NCBI RefSeq assembly: GCF_905220365.1
Contig: NC_061133.1
Coordinates: 8,856,171 to 8,920,170, forward strand
DNA from: Vanessa cardui
Taxonomy: Eukaryota > Arthropoda > Insecta > Lepidoptera > Nymphalidae
DNA: 64,000 nucleotides
Direction of reading: 5' to 3'
Both the position numbers and the translations under genes were made by a program. Below are positions 12,136 to 23,037 of this stretch, piece after piece. Each line of letters opens with the position of its first letter. Position 1 is the stretch's first letter. Under the pieces are notes generated by a model. That model had not been told where the DNA came from. It was given only the letters and a program-made list of their open reading frames with translations, and made no database searches.

Positions 12136-12986
12136 CGTGTTAGTGGTACTTATCGCGTTAATGAACCTGTCTCGTTTACTGTACAGAGTGATTTTCTTAC
12201 CTCTTTCACACTTTCAAATTTTAGTTCTTGTGTTGTCATATAAGAGGCATTATAAAATAAGTGGGTATTTACTTCACGGTTACGATTTATGCTCGAGAAT
12301 TCACCGTATCTCATATTACTCAAAAATAGCCAAGTGCATGGCATGACTAATCCTTTGCTTGAAATATTTCTATCAGTAAGTGAAAATATTATTTTTCATA
12401 TTAACATATTACCTTTATAAATAAGATATTATTATTATGGTTTAGTAAAAAAAGTAAAACGGCCTGCTGTTAAAAAAAAATAATATGCAATAATTATTTA
12501 CGAAATGAGTTCACGTGATTGTGATGCCAGTAAAAAAATTCAGTAGATCAAAAAGACAATGTATAATGAAAGAAAGCAGGTTAAAGAATGTCGAACAGTC
12601 GAAGTCTATGAATAAATATATACAGCCCCACGAACACTACAGTTCTTAAAGATAAAAAAATCTCAATTTTCATCTTGTGTGGCGTTTTGCGATACGTTTA
12701 ATTATTTTAAGTTTTTTTTGGTAGGCTACTGCCGTAGTATGTAAGCCCGTTGGATAGGTACTACACATATTCAACCCCTAAACAGCAATACTAGGTACCG
12801 GTTGTTCTGGTTTTGAATTAATTAATTTATACTCATACATAGCTTCTTAGATTAAATTTAAAAGTAAAACAGTGCATTCTGTTTACCGGATGGAGTCAGA
12901 GGCGTGCTATTTTAAAAGCAGACGTAAAATCTTCATAGTTAAAAATGTTTTCCAAACTGTCAGTATATGGTGAGTTAAATATCCAC
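12136..12986. other. Intergenic, with a degraded Metulj-like SINE at about 12711-12825
   Basis: Mostly AT-rich with no gene. At 12711-12825 the order GGTAGGCTACTGCC, AAGCCCGTTGGATAGGTAC and CAGCAATACTAGG reproduces the 5' half of the SINE at 485, with substitutions and loss of the 3' half. Confidence 0.5.
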
Positions 12987-13699
12987 AAAAAAACCGGCCA
13001 AGTGCGAGTCGGACTCGCGCACCGAGGGTTCCGTACAAACCTGCAAGGTTTACAAAGTTCGTTCATTACGACAATCGAGTCATAACTATGGTATTTTTAT
13101 TGCAAAATGAAATTCATAACATTACAATGGGGAAAGATGGAGGAGCATAAATTTAAGACAAAGATCTCTTTATCGTTTAAGTAATCCTTTATTTTATATT
13201 AACACATATCATTTATTTATTTTTTCACGGGTTGAAGGCAATTAGATCTAAGTATTTGATATGAATTTCAACTTGATAGCTCTACGCGTTCATGAGGAAA
13301 AAAGTAATAAGTTGATATTTATTAAAAAATATATATTTTGTAATGTAACTAAAAATTTAAGGTTTTCCTTTATCTATGCTATAAGACGTTGCTTCGTACC
13401 AAATTTCAAGATTCTGAGTTCACGGGAAGCACCCTGTAGGTTTTGATTCCCTTGCAAGTGTCGAAAATTTGCGGTATAAACGGCTGTATCTTTTGATTGC
13501 GTTGGCTTAGACGTTTGATTTTTTCACAGCTTCAAGGGACAGTAGACCTGAGTAATTGATATAAATTTCAGCTTCATACCTCCACGCGTTCCTGAGAAAA
13601 AGGGTCTTGACAGACGAACGGACGGACGGACAGACGGACAACAAAGTGATCCTATAAGGGTTCCGTTTTTTCCTTTTGAGGCACGGAACCCTAAAAACA
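12987..13699. mobile_element. Lepidopteran dispersed repeat with inverted ends
   Basis: It starts with CCGGCCAAGTGCGAGTCGGA followed by GAGGGTTCCGTAC, and ends with a run of GACGGACGGACAGACGGACA, then AGGGTTCCGT and GGCACGGAACCCTAAAAAC. The AGGGTTCCGT and ACGGAACCCT ends are inverted copies. The beginning and end match a very common lepidopteran non-autonomous repeat, here about 710 bp. I see no coding. A diverged second copy lies at about 51912-52965. Confidence 0.75.
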
Positions 13700-13961
13700 G
13701 AAAAAGACATTCAGTGTAGTTTGGTTATATCTTAATAAATCATTTATAATCTTCTGTTGTTTTTTGTTGTTAAAAAAGTAGGAATACCTACTCACTGTTG
13801 TGTCACAGTATATTTAAAAAAATATTATGTATATTCTCAGTAACATTGATCATTCAAATCGTTTATAAAAATAAATTGGAAAAAGGCATATTATTCGATA
13901 CAAGATTTTATAGATAATAAAAAGCGTGGAGTTCATACCTGTTGACTTCCAAGCAGGATAT

Positions 13962-14168
13962 ATTAATTATAACAATTGTATTTAACTAACTTGATTTTGT
14001 ATTTTTTAAATGTTGAAAAAGAGTAACTACTGATTTTCTTGCCGGTTCTTCTCGGTAGAATCTATTTTCCGAACCGGTGGTAACTTCACTTAATTTTAAA
14101 ATGACGATTCAAAAGTGTTTGGAAAAGCCTACTTGAATAAAGTTTATTTTTGATTAGATTTGATTATT
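13962..14168 (+). mobile_element. RTE-like non-LTR retrotransposon 3' tail
   Basis: It contains GAGTAACTACTGATTTTCTT, GCCGGTTCTTCTCGGTAGAA, CCGAACCGGTGGTAACTTCA and the terminal GCCTACTTGAATAAAGTTTA followed by GATT repeats. This is the standard 3' end of a lepidopteran RTE-type element with a simple-repeat tail. A weaker fragment resembling its upstream part lies near 34655-34740. Confidence 0.7.
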
Positions 14169-14169
14169 T

Positions 14170-14904
14170 TGAAGACATTGGACACTGATGTGTGAAATAA
14201 TAGTAAATTTTTTCCACCGTTAGTAGAAGCACTACTATACTTACAGTCATTGATCAGCAAGATTTTCTGTTTTGTTATTAAATAATTAAATTTCAATCAA
14301 TACACTATTTCAAAAGGAACAATGTGCAAATATTAATAGGAATCGTTTTATTTCGAACGGAAGTAACATCAGTAATTAACACTATCTCGTGTTTGTTACG
14401 TAGTCGTATTAGGTAACACAATTTGTTGTTTATTTAAATGAATATGGACCAATAGTAGATCCCTATGTAACCTCTATATTTACTTCCTAGTGAATATTTT
14501 TCTATTTACTTTAATTTTTTAAAATCGATCACTCAGGTAAAAAATCAGAAGATTTAGCTTAATTTCCTTGTATGGCGTAACTTAACTAGCGTCATCAACA
14601 ATATTATTTCTTAAAATATTATTTAATTACGTGAGTATATCAGTCTATCCAGAGATGTATTTAGCTGTAATAATAATAAGAAGAAGAGAAGTTTTTTTAG
14701 GAATACTAACACACTAACTACTAATCTGTACTACTAAATTATTAAATAATAATAATTGCAAGAAGATTTTAATTCCGACGAATCAATTAGAAGTTGTAGC
14801 AAATTTTAAATTAATGTTATATTAGAATCGACATAAAAAAATACATTATGAGTAATAACTAATACTTTAAAACGAGTACGCAGCGTATATTTTTAAAAAT
14901 TTTA
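14170..14904. other. AT-rich intergenic stretch
   Basis: No gene, RNA gene or recognised repeat seen. Confidence 0.5.
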
Positions 14905-15420
14905 AAATACCCTTGGGGCGATAAGCCCGTTTATTCTTAAATGGGTAATACTTACCTGTTACTGTTAGTATTTACTTTTAAAGATAAAGAATTCTCGAAT
15001 AAATAAAATTATACTGCACTGTTTTTTGGGGAAACCTTGTCTGTAAGGTTGTGAGGTACCTACTTTTGTTTAGTTTTAATTATACAAAAATTTGGAATTA
15101 ATTTATGGCCGCCCACATTTTTTAATATGCTCACCAGTACAACCTTTTAACCTGTTTCCTCACGAAGTATACGGGATTCTCCGGCGTCAGAAGAACAGGA
15201 ATATCCACTAAAAACCTAGTGGTAACCACTTTCTTTTTCGGTCTTTTCGGGGATTTCACGAGATCGATGTTATCCAATCATAATATATGAAATAACATAA
15301 TAATTTTGGAATATGACAAATATCAATATGATTCTCTCCTTTACAATCACGCTACACTTGTGTAAATTTTCAGGTAATATCTGTAAATTGGTTTAGAAAA
15401 TAATAAATATACCGAGGCAG
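14905..15420 (+). pseudogene. Broken duplicate of the SLC22 transporter promoter and exon 1
   Basis: About 200 bp upstream of the lost start aligns with the region before the transporter ATG at 20180: both have GGCGATA(A/G)GC, GTTTATTC, AAAGATAAAGAA and AATAAATAA in order. The start codon equivalent near 15090 reads TTT or ATT rather than ATG, and the following bases still match (ATTTATGGCC against ATTTATGACC). A foreign ~140-bp block (about 15110-15255, with LINE-tail-like sequence) interrupts the exon. After it, 15304-15360 encodes FWNMTNINMILS, matching FWGMTYMNMILS of the intact gene, and similarity continues to the donor, where AAG/GT has become AGGC. A frame stop follows. Later exons are absent. 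The pogo element inserted about 50 bp downstream. Confidence 0.75.
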
Positions 15421-15469
15421 TACAATATTTGAATTATTTGATTATAAGAGTTTTTGATATTTTTTGATA

Positions 15470-18049
15470 TGGGACGGACGGGCATAATGGAGACGGCGGG
15501 CATAAAGAATACCTAGTCTAGTACACGACATGACAGCTAGAAAGAGACAAACATATGTCTATTTGATTCGTCGCACACAAGCGGCTACCGCGAAGAGTGC
15601 CGCCGATAGCGCAAATAGGTAAACAAGTTTTAACGTGCACGGAAAGGATTTTCGTTTAAAAATTACCATAAAATCGCAGTAAGTATCATAAGTTTGTTTT
15701 AATGTATTCAGTACTATCCGTATTTCAATATTTTTAATAAAGTTTGATGTAATTAGACGTGCAAAGAAGCATATTTGTCTTGCTTTTTCAGGAACCGTAT
15801 TTTTTAAATGTTGAGGTTATATTGAAAACTCCCGAGCGGGCAAAACGAAACCGGGCAAAAAGAATAGTATCCGTTTTGCCCTCCTTATTCATTGTTTGCT
15901 GATTATTACGGTATGTGTTAAAACATTGCATTAATAAATAATCATCTGTTGCAGATGGTGTATACGTATAAGCGTAAGACTGATCGGGCCAATTGGTCTC
16001 AAGAAAACTTAGCTAAAGCAATGGAAGAAGCTAAGAAAACGTCAAAATTACGAGCAAGTAAGATGTATGGTATTCCCTATGCAACCTTACACCGCCACAT
16101 TGAGAGTGGTTCTTCAAAAAAGAAATTAGGCCGCTTTGAGTCTGTTTTTACGCCAGAGGAAGAAAAGGAGTTGTTGTTGTATGTCCAAAAAATGGACTCT
16201 CTGTTTTATGGCCTCACGCGAACCGAATTCCTGCAAATAGTTGGAGAATTTGCTAGAAAGAAAGGCAAAGCTCGTGTTTTTTCCGGAAACATAGCTGGGA
16301 AAGGATGGTTTAAAAACTTCAAACTACGCCATCCAACATTGACACTAAGATCGCCGGAGCCAACATCTATAGCTCGAGTCAAAGGATTCAACCGAGAAGC
16401 TGTTAATAGATTTTATCTATTGTTGGAAGAAGTTGTAGTAAAACATAATATTGAACCGGATATGATCTTTAATATGGACGAGACAGGAGTAAGGACGTCA
16501 TCAACCAAACCACCTAAAGTATTATCAACCTATGGAAAAAAACAGGTTGGAATTATTTCAAGCAATGAAAAAGGAGTTTTGACAACCGTAGTGTGCTGCT
16601 GTAGTGCATCTGGAAGATTTATCCCGCCGTTTTTCATTTTTAAGAGAAAGAGACTCAATCCAAGGCTCTTAGACGGTGCTCCTCCTGGTGCGGAAGCTAC
16701 GACCACAGACAGTGGATGGATTAATTCTCAGAAATTTTTAGACTGGTTACAAATATTTGTACAAAAAGTGCGTCCCACTACAGAACATAAAGCGCTGTTA
16801 ATATTAGATAATCACCAATCACACAAGAGTTATGAAGCACTTGATTTTGCAACGAAAAACAATATCATATTTTTGTCAATTCCACCCCACACGTCACACA
16901 AACTACAACCATTGGACATTGCAGTCTACGGTCCAATAAAAAAATACTTTGAGATCGAAGTTAATACTTTCCAGAAACAACATCCAGGCAGAACTATCGA
17001 TCAGTATGACATTGCGAAACTTTTTACGGGAGCGTATTTGAAAGGAGCTGTACCAGCAAATGCAATCAGTGGATTCCGTGCAAGCGGGATATATCCATTC
17101 AATAGTCAGATTATTGGGGATGAACATTTTGCGCCGTCTGAGGTTTATCAAGGAAATGCTGCGAACATCATATCAGAAACAAACATCACTAGCCCTAGAA
17201 GAGAAGATCAGCAAAATACTAAAACAAGTGAGTCAATTACATCATTTTCAGCCAATCGCTGTGCATCACCGGACACAGTCTCCTCCCAAAGCCTTGACCC
17301 CAACACTTCTCACCCAGATATCACAAATACAGCGAATAATGAAAATTCACGGAACTTCCAAACACCAAGCACACCAGATTCGAATATTCTACAAGAAATC
17401 AGACCAATTCCTGTCGAAATAAAAAAAAGAAATATGTCGGGGAGAAAGCAACAAAAATCTGAAATTCTAACCAGTACACCAATAAAGATGGCACAAAAAG
17501 AAAAGCGTGATGCAATAATAGCGAAAAAAAAAGTTTCGTTCGACACCCCTGGTCCATCAAATGTTAAAATGAGGAAGGTACGTGCCAAGAAAGGCCCATC
17601 CAAAAATAAAGAAAATAAAGAACAAGCCTTCTTTTGCACTGTCTGCAAAGAACAGTACCAACATCCCCCAATCGAAGATTGGATACAGTGTGATGTTTGC
17701 CGAGAGTGGACCCATGAAGCTTGTTCTTCATATTCCGGCCGAGGATCATATTTCTGTGATGATTGTTTTGATTAGTTTTCATTATTTGTTCTGCCCGATC
17801 CATGTATTCATTTTGCCCGACCGGTGTATTCATTTTACCCGCCATGGGTGGGCAAAACGGATAATCACCCAAGTTTTAAAAAAATGTTTTTAAATTGAAG
17901 AAGATTTTAATTTTTGTTATTTTTTAGGTTTATTATGATTCTTTTGTTACCAAAGATTGTAATCAACAAAGTCAATTATAAGCATGATTATGATATATAT
18001 TTTTTATTTATTTTTAAAATTAACATATCCTTCTTGCCCGTCCGTCCCC
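15470..18049 (+). mobile_element. Pogo/Tigger-like DNA transposon, apparently complete
   Basis: A 2580-bp element has terminal inverted repeats GGGACGGACGGGCA at both ends (left from 15471, right complement ending 18048) and a TA target duplication (15468-15469 and 18050-18051), as expected of the Tc1/mariner-pogo superfamily. Subterminal DNA repeats a GGGCA(A/T)AA motif in both orientations, near 15480, 15500, 15838, 15852, 15874, 17790, 17811, 17852 and 18034, a plausible transposase-binding array. One long open frame (transposase, below) has no stop or frameshift. It sits in the decayed transporter duplicate. Confidence 0.88.
15955..17775 (+). CDS. Pogo-type transposase with C-terminal PHD-like finger
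   Basis: The open frame of 606 residues starts at the ATG at 15955. That ATG directly follows a TTGCAG acceptor, and a GTAAGT donor at 15679 suggests a 5' UTR intron. The N-terminus (about 1-60) is a pipsqueak/CENP-B-type helix-turn-helix (SKMYGIPYATLHRHI). A second DNA-binding-like region follows (RVFSGNIAGKGWFKNFKLRH). The DDE core has Asp175 (FNMDETG), Asp285 (LILDNHQSH) and Asp321 (KLQPLDIAVYGPIKKYF), so the last two are 35 residues apart. A Ser/Thr-rich basic linker follows, and the last ~47 residues form a Cys4-His-Cys3 zinc finger (CTVC, CDVC, WTHEAC, FCDDC) of PHD type. All catalytic residues are present, so activity is possible. A domesticated role is less likely because the inverted repeats and TA duplication are intact. 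Confidence 0.9.
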   Translation: MVYTYKRKTDRANWSQENLAKAMEEAKKTSKLRASKMYGIPYATLHRHIESGSSKKKLGRFESVFTPEEEKELLLYVQKMDSLFYGLTRTEFLQIVGEFARKKGKARVFSGNIAGKGWFKNFKLRHPTLTLRSPEPTSIARVKGFNREAVNRFYLLLEEVVVKHNIEPDMIFNMDETGVRTSSTKPPKVLSTYGKKQVGIISSNEKGVLTTVVCCCSASGRFIPPFFIFKRKRLNPRLLDGAPPGAEATTTDSGWINSQKFLDWLQIFVQKVRPTTEHKALLILDNHQSHKSYEALDFATKNNIIFLSIPPHTSHKLQPLDIAVYGPIKKYFEIEVNTFQKQHPGRTIDQYDIAKLFTGAYLKGAVPANAISGFRASGIYPFNSQIIGDEHFAPSEVYQGNAANIISETNITSPRREDQQNTKTSESITSFSANRCASPDTVSSQSLDPNTSHPDITNTANNENSRNFQTPSTPDSNILQEIRPIPVEIKKRNMSGRKQQKSEILTSTPIKMAQKEKRDAIIAKKKVSFDTPGPSNVKMRKVRAKKGPSKNKENKEQAFFCTVCKEQYQHPPIEDWIQCDVCREWTHEACSSYSGRGSYFCDDCFD

Positions 18050-18119
18050 TATGATAAAATTAATAGGTGAGAAAATAGATGTCAAGATACTTTCCATATA
18101 TGAGTCATGTTATATAAAG

Positions 18120-18292
18120 TACTCCTTTTTTTTATTTTACGAGGAGGAAATGCGTTTCGCCCACTCGGTCGGGTGACCGGGATGGATAAATGTGGGACTC
18201 CCGGGGCAGAAGGCCCCGACCTACCCACTAAAAACTCCTCGCATTTCCGGGAGCAGGCGACTCGACTCGAAAGCACGCCAGAATGTTAAGGC
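18120..18292 (-). mobile_element. Non-LTR element tail, reverse orientation
   Basis: It begins (plus) with a T run and contains GTCGGGTGACCGGGATGG, ATGTGGGACTCCCGGGGCAG and CCCACTAAAAACTCC. Read in reverse it shares TTTTTAGTGGGTA and GGGAGTCCCACA with the insert at 11930-12121. No coding. Confidence 0.6.
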
Positions 18293-18610
18293 GCGTCCAC
18301 TTGCACAATGACTCTATCCTATATATATAGTGCTCTTAAGATAACTTATTATTTTCGTAGAAATATATTTTATGACGTACTTATAATATTTTGTGAAATT
18401 AAATACATACTTGATATACGGCAAAAGCCTTGCATAAAACAAAACATTATTTTATCTAACTTTATTATTGCTACAATAATTCTCATAAACTAAAGAAATG
18501 GAAACAATGGTATCGTATTACTTATTTTCCTATGTATATTTAAATGATTCCTGTAATCTTTAAGGTAATTATTATATAGTGGAGGCGAATTCATCACAAG
18601 TTATATGACA

Positions 18611-19246
18611 TCATAGTGACGGTAATATGTTTAATGCATTATATCATCGTTTTACCTGATCACCTGATGGAAAGAGACTTCCACCGCCCATGGACATCTG
18701 CAACACCCTGGGGCTTGCAGGTGCGTTGCCAGCCTTTAAGAAAGAACTACGCTCTTTACTTGAAGGTTCCCATGTCGTATCGGTTCGGAAAATCATCATC
18801 AGCCCCTACCCGTCCACTGCTGGACATAGGCCTCTCCAAGTGCACGCCACTGTGGTCTTTCTCCGGCTTCTCGCATCCAGCTCCTGCGTGCCGTCTTGCG
18901 TAAATCGTCACTCCACCGTGCCTGAGGACGTCCTACAGTACGATCTGCCGGGGATGTAAGGGGGCGCAAACTACACCTTTGTGCCCTAAGCCAACCTCAC
19001 CTGCCCGTGGTGCATCCTGCCGACCAGCAAACGATGCTCTGGCCACCGGCGATGGCAGTATAACCATCAACAAAATAGGCGTAGCTAAATACCACAGGCC
19101 GGTCACTGTGGTATTTAGCTACGCCTATTTTGTTGATGATCACAGTCCTGTGATCGCCAACCCGCCTGCCCAGCGTGGCGATTATGTGCAATTCCTTCAT
19201 GCAGCACATACGGTTCGGAAAAACCGTCGGCGAAAGCTGGTGATAT
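18611..19246 (+). mobile_element. Dispersed repeat split by a nested insertion
   Basis: The outer element (18611-18792 continuing at 19212-19246) contains CACCTGATGGAAAGAGACTT, GGGGCTTGCAGGTGCGTTGC and CGTATCGGTTCGGAAAAACC once the insert is removed, matching a lepidopteran repeat common around 3' ends of non-LTR elements. The interruption at 18793-19210 is described separately. Confidence 0.65.
18793..19210 (+). mobile_element. Nested 418-bp insertion with 12-bp target duplication
   Basis: It is flanked by CGGTTCGGAAAA at 18781-18792 and 19211-19222. The insert starts TCATCATCAGCCCC and continues CCACTGCTGGACATAGGCCT, a stretch seen widely in lepidopteran retroelement-derived repeats. It lacks a poly(A). 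Near its 3' side it contains a 33-bp perfect hairpin (19065-19138), then a second small palindrome GATCACAG/CTGTGATC. Open frames here are chance products of higher GC. Confidence 0.75.
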
Positions 19247-19587
19247 AATACAAATACATTCTTTGAGACTTTATTAAAAATATTTGTTCCAGCGCATGTA
19301 CTATGACTCTGTAACGCTCGGATTTTTTTTCAGTCTTCACATCTTGCATTGCATTTTCACAAGAGTTCTAAACGCGAAATGTGTTCACCTCACACTGCAA
19401 TAAGATTACGATTGCTTATCATTCAAAATCGCTGACAAAAAATGGATTGAAAATGGTGATCTCGTAAGATGTGCATAAATATTTATGAAAGTTTGTCAAC
19501 ACGAAAGCATATTAACGTAATATTAAATGCCCCTACGTATTATTTCAGAGCACGCAACAAACAAACTAATTAATATTATATAATTGC

Positions 19588-19719
19588 ATGTTATCAATCA
19601 ACGAAAATTTATTTTATTTTAATTTCACGCAATTCTGTGCGTTTATCGTAATGTTATATTGCTTAATATTTATATTCCTAAAATATAATTCAAACACATC
19701 GGGGTATCAGGCGACTCAC
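19588..19719 (+). CDS. Possible isolated first exon of an unknown membrane protein
   Basis: From ATG 19588 the frame runs to a strong donor (CAC/GTAAGT) at 19720. It encodes 44 residues with a hydrophobic segment (FCAFIVMLYCLIFIFL) after a short N-terminal tail, like a type II membrane or signal-anchor protein. I find no downstream exon before the transporter start at 20180. It could equally be a chance frame in AT-rich DNA or a leftover of a lost gene. Confidence 0.2.
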
Positions 19720-20179
19720 GTAAGTATTTACCTTATTATGTTAAAAAAAGGTGCGTTAAGTTTGTTCGTTTGAGAAAAAAGCAAAAATACACTTTATTCG
19801 AAATAAGTAACATTGTATTCAGGCTAAATCAAATGAAGGATAATAGAAATGGTGTTAGCATTGTTTTGTGGAATGAGGAAAGCAGTTAAGCTTAGATTAA
19901 ATTCTATTAAAATAATGTCAAAATTAAATCATATACGAAAAATAGATTATATTTTAATACGTAACTAATATTATATAAGGAAAAATCAGACATTATCCTT
20001 GCGAAGTTTGGGCGATAGGCTAGTTTATTCTAAAACAATGCCTGTGAATATTTACTTACAAAGAGATAAAGAAATCCCAAATAAATAATATGATACAGTT
20101 ACAGTTTGTGGGGATACCGTCGTTAGATAATATATAAGAGTTGTAAGATACTGTTTCTTCATTATAATTTTGCATCAAA

Positions 20180-23037
20180 ATGGATAGTATTTATGACCGG
20201 ACACTAGATGAGATTGGAAATGAGAACAAATACCAAAAACGTTTTGAGATCACATATCTTGTAATGTTTATAGGATTTTGGGGCATGACATATATGAATA
20301 TGATTCTCTCCCTGGCAATAACACCGCACATGTGTAAAATTCCAGAAAAACCCGGAAATATTAGTGAAATGGATTGGAAAATACTAAACATACCAAGGTA
20401 GGTATTATGAAATGATTTTTGATTTATTTTAATTTTTTATAATTGAAAATAAGTTTTTAACTTATTTTTAGGTACGAAGATACTATTACGAAGCAAAAGA
20501 AATTCGAAAATTGTCTTATATATGCTGAACCCTACAAAAATAACAATACTAAGGGTAAAATCAAATAAATATACCAAATAAATATAATGATTCTAAAATA
20601 ACGAGTAAAAAGTAATTATTTGTCAATTCTTAATATAGCATGTCAAGAATATACTTTTGATAATACATGGTATGATACGACGGTGCCATCAGAATATAAC
20701 TGGGTGTGCGACAAAGAATTGAATGTTGCTAATATATTGGCCTACAGCAAAGTTGGAGATATTATTGGATCAATCTTCTTTGGCTGGTTCAGTGACGTGT
20801 GCGTATTGACCGTTTAATTTAAAAAAATGGTAATATCGTCTAGGTACTTTTCTGTAAAGAGTTCCGTGCAACCAGTGATAAAAATGGAATATATTTAGGA
20901 TTACTCCCGCATTCAAAAGTTTTCCATGGTTCTGTTCCTCTATGCTACATAATTATCTTAATTTTAATGAATTTGTGAAGTAACGTAACTTGGGAATCAT
21001 TTCATTTTTATCGTAAATTTTTGTTCTTTACATATGCATTTTATTTATATCATTCTTATTTCTTTCGTATGTGTATATGTAACTCAATTCTTTCAAAACA
21101 GTCAGAAAGCTTTCGATGATATTTATAATATTTAAAAATGTTTACTTACAGATACGGCCGACGCTATACATACATAATTTCAGTAACGATGTTGATATTA
21201 GGACGATTAATTTCTTTAGTAGCTGGAAATTCATATATAATTTTTTCTCTTGGCTGTTTCATTGCAAATTTACCATCTTGGTCAGCACCACAAAATGTTA
21301 CATCTATATCCATAGAAATGTCTTCAACGAGACGCCGATCTCTTATTGCCAGTATACGATTCACAGCTTATAGTACCGGATTATTTGTGATGGGCTTATT
21401 ATTCTGGTGGATTAGAGACTGGAGAATATTTACCATAGTTACAACAGCTCCATTGATTCCTTTTTTAATAATGTCTTGGTAAGTACTTTCATGGACTTAC
21501 TCATCAATAACAAATGTCAGTTTTGTTCCTAATATATTAAATTACTTTGCAGGACAATGATTGAATCTCCTCGATGGTTATACACTCAAGGTAGATTACA
21601 GGAATCATTAACTCAATTAAAGAAAATAGCAAAAGTTAATAAAAGAAAAATAGAGAACAGCACAGAAAAGGAGCTGCTGAGCGCAAATTTGAGCGAATCA
21701 CCTCAAGTCTTTGGTGTGATGATGTTGTTTTCCTCAAGACAACTTACAATAAATACATTATTACAGGCAATCATTTGGTAAGAAAAATAAATATTTTCTT
21801 CTTTTATAAGAATACTTATCCTTCAAAAAAGACGATTTTTTTCTTATGTTAAAATACAACCGTATTTTTTATTTTTTTAAATGTTTTTTAATAAGTTTCA
21901 TTTTATAGGATTGTTGCTTCCTTGAGTTATGTGCTGCTATTGATGAGATCAGGAGAAAAAACAGACGGTAACCCATTTCTTGATTTCGCATGGCAATCAT
22001 TAATAGAGGTACCTGCAGTCTATCTAGCGGCTTGGCTTGCGGATAAAATTGGTCGCCGTTACACAGGAATAGTATCAATCGGAGTTACAGCAGCCATGTG
22101 GACGAGTTTAGCTATTAGAGAGAATAGTACGTACATAAAGTATATCATACTAGATAGAAATGCTTTCAAATTGATATAATATTATTTAATAAATTAATAT
22201 AAGACTATACTTAAATAATAAGATTATTACCTTTTTTTATTAGTACTTGATCGTTCATTCATAATTCCATAAAACCTAAACTGTTTTTGCAAAAAAAAAA
22301 AGTTTTGTGTGTACTGTTTTATTTAAATTTTCTGTTTCAATCTAGGCGCAGGGGGATGGATACGCGAATGGTGGATGGGAACTTTATTGAACATTGTTGC
22401 CAGATTAGCAACAGCTGTTATGTTTTTTATAATTAATTTGTTAAACATGGAACTTTACCCAACTTGTATTCGTCAAACGGGTACGGCTCTAGGAAATATC
22501 GTTGCTGGAACAACTTCAGTGGTGGCACCTTATGTGTTATATTTGGTAAAGATAACATTTTTATTTGTGATCATATTATATTAATTAATATAACATTTCA
22601 ATATTTATAATGTTAACTTTAAAATAAATATACCTTATATTTGTATTGTTTTAAAAATAGAGAAATATGTCACTGGTGAGGCAAAAAAATGTGATCTAAT
22701 TGGGAGCAAAAATACTTCCTTCCTTCTTTATATTTTTAAAACCCACATATTATCCTATACTATACACAATTTTTTTCCTAATTAATGGTATTAATTATTT
22801 CTTGTGTATTATAATTGTACTAATAAGTACTTTGTATTGTTACAGGGCCGACGAATTGATTCAAGGCTACCTGGTATTATTGTGTCACTCACATGTTTAG
22901 TGGGTATTTTAGCAACGTATTTATTACCCGAAACCTTAAAAGCAAAACTACCGGAAACTTTAGAAGAAGCCCAAACATTTGGACGTAAAAATAAAAGTAT
23001 TGATTCGAGACAATTACAACCCTTAAAAACACCATAA
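20180..23037 (+). CDS. Organic cation transporter-like protein (SLC22, major facilitator superfamily)
   Basis: Eight exons join in frame: 20180-20397, 20472-20554, 20639-20798, 21152-21478, 21553-21777, 21909-22126, 22346-22545 and 22846-23037. They give 540 residues, normal for the family. Residues ~28-50 form the first membrane segment. A large Cys-containing extracellular loop follows (CKIPEKPG, FENCLIYAEPYK, ACQEYTF, YNWVCDKE), typical of SLC22. The MFS loop motif is DVYGRRYTY, the family signature ESPRWLYTQGR lies mid-protein, and a second loop reads LADKIGRRYTG. The C-terminus carries ATYLLPETLKAKLPETLEEA. It should be a 12-segment plasma-membrane transporter of small organic cations or zwitterions; the insect carcinine/carnitine-type clade is likely but the substrate cannot be read from sequence. 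The second exon, only 83 bp, was placed by phase. A decayed copy of exon 1 lies at 14905-15420. Confidence 0.9.

Noticed and set aside
18616..19248. Three overlapping 70-95-codon frames
   Set aside because: They fall in nested GC-rich repeats and change frame with no protein resemblance.
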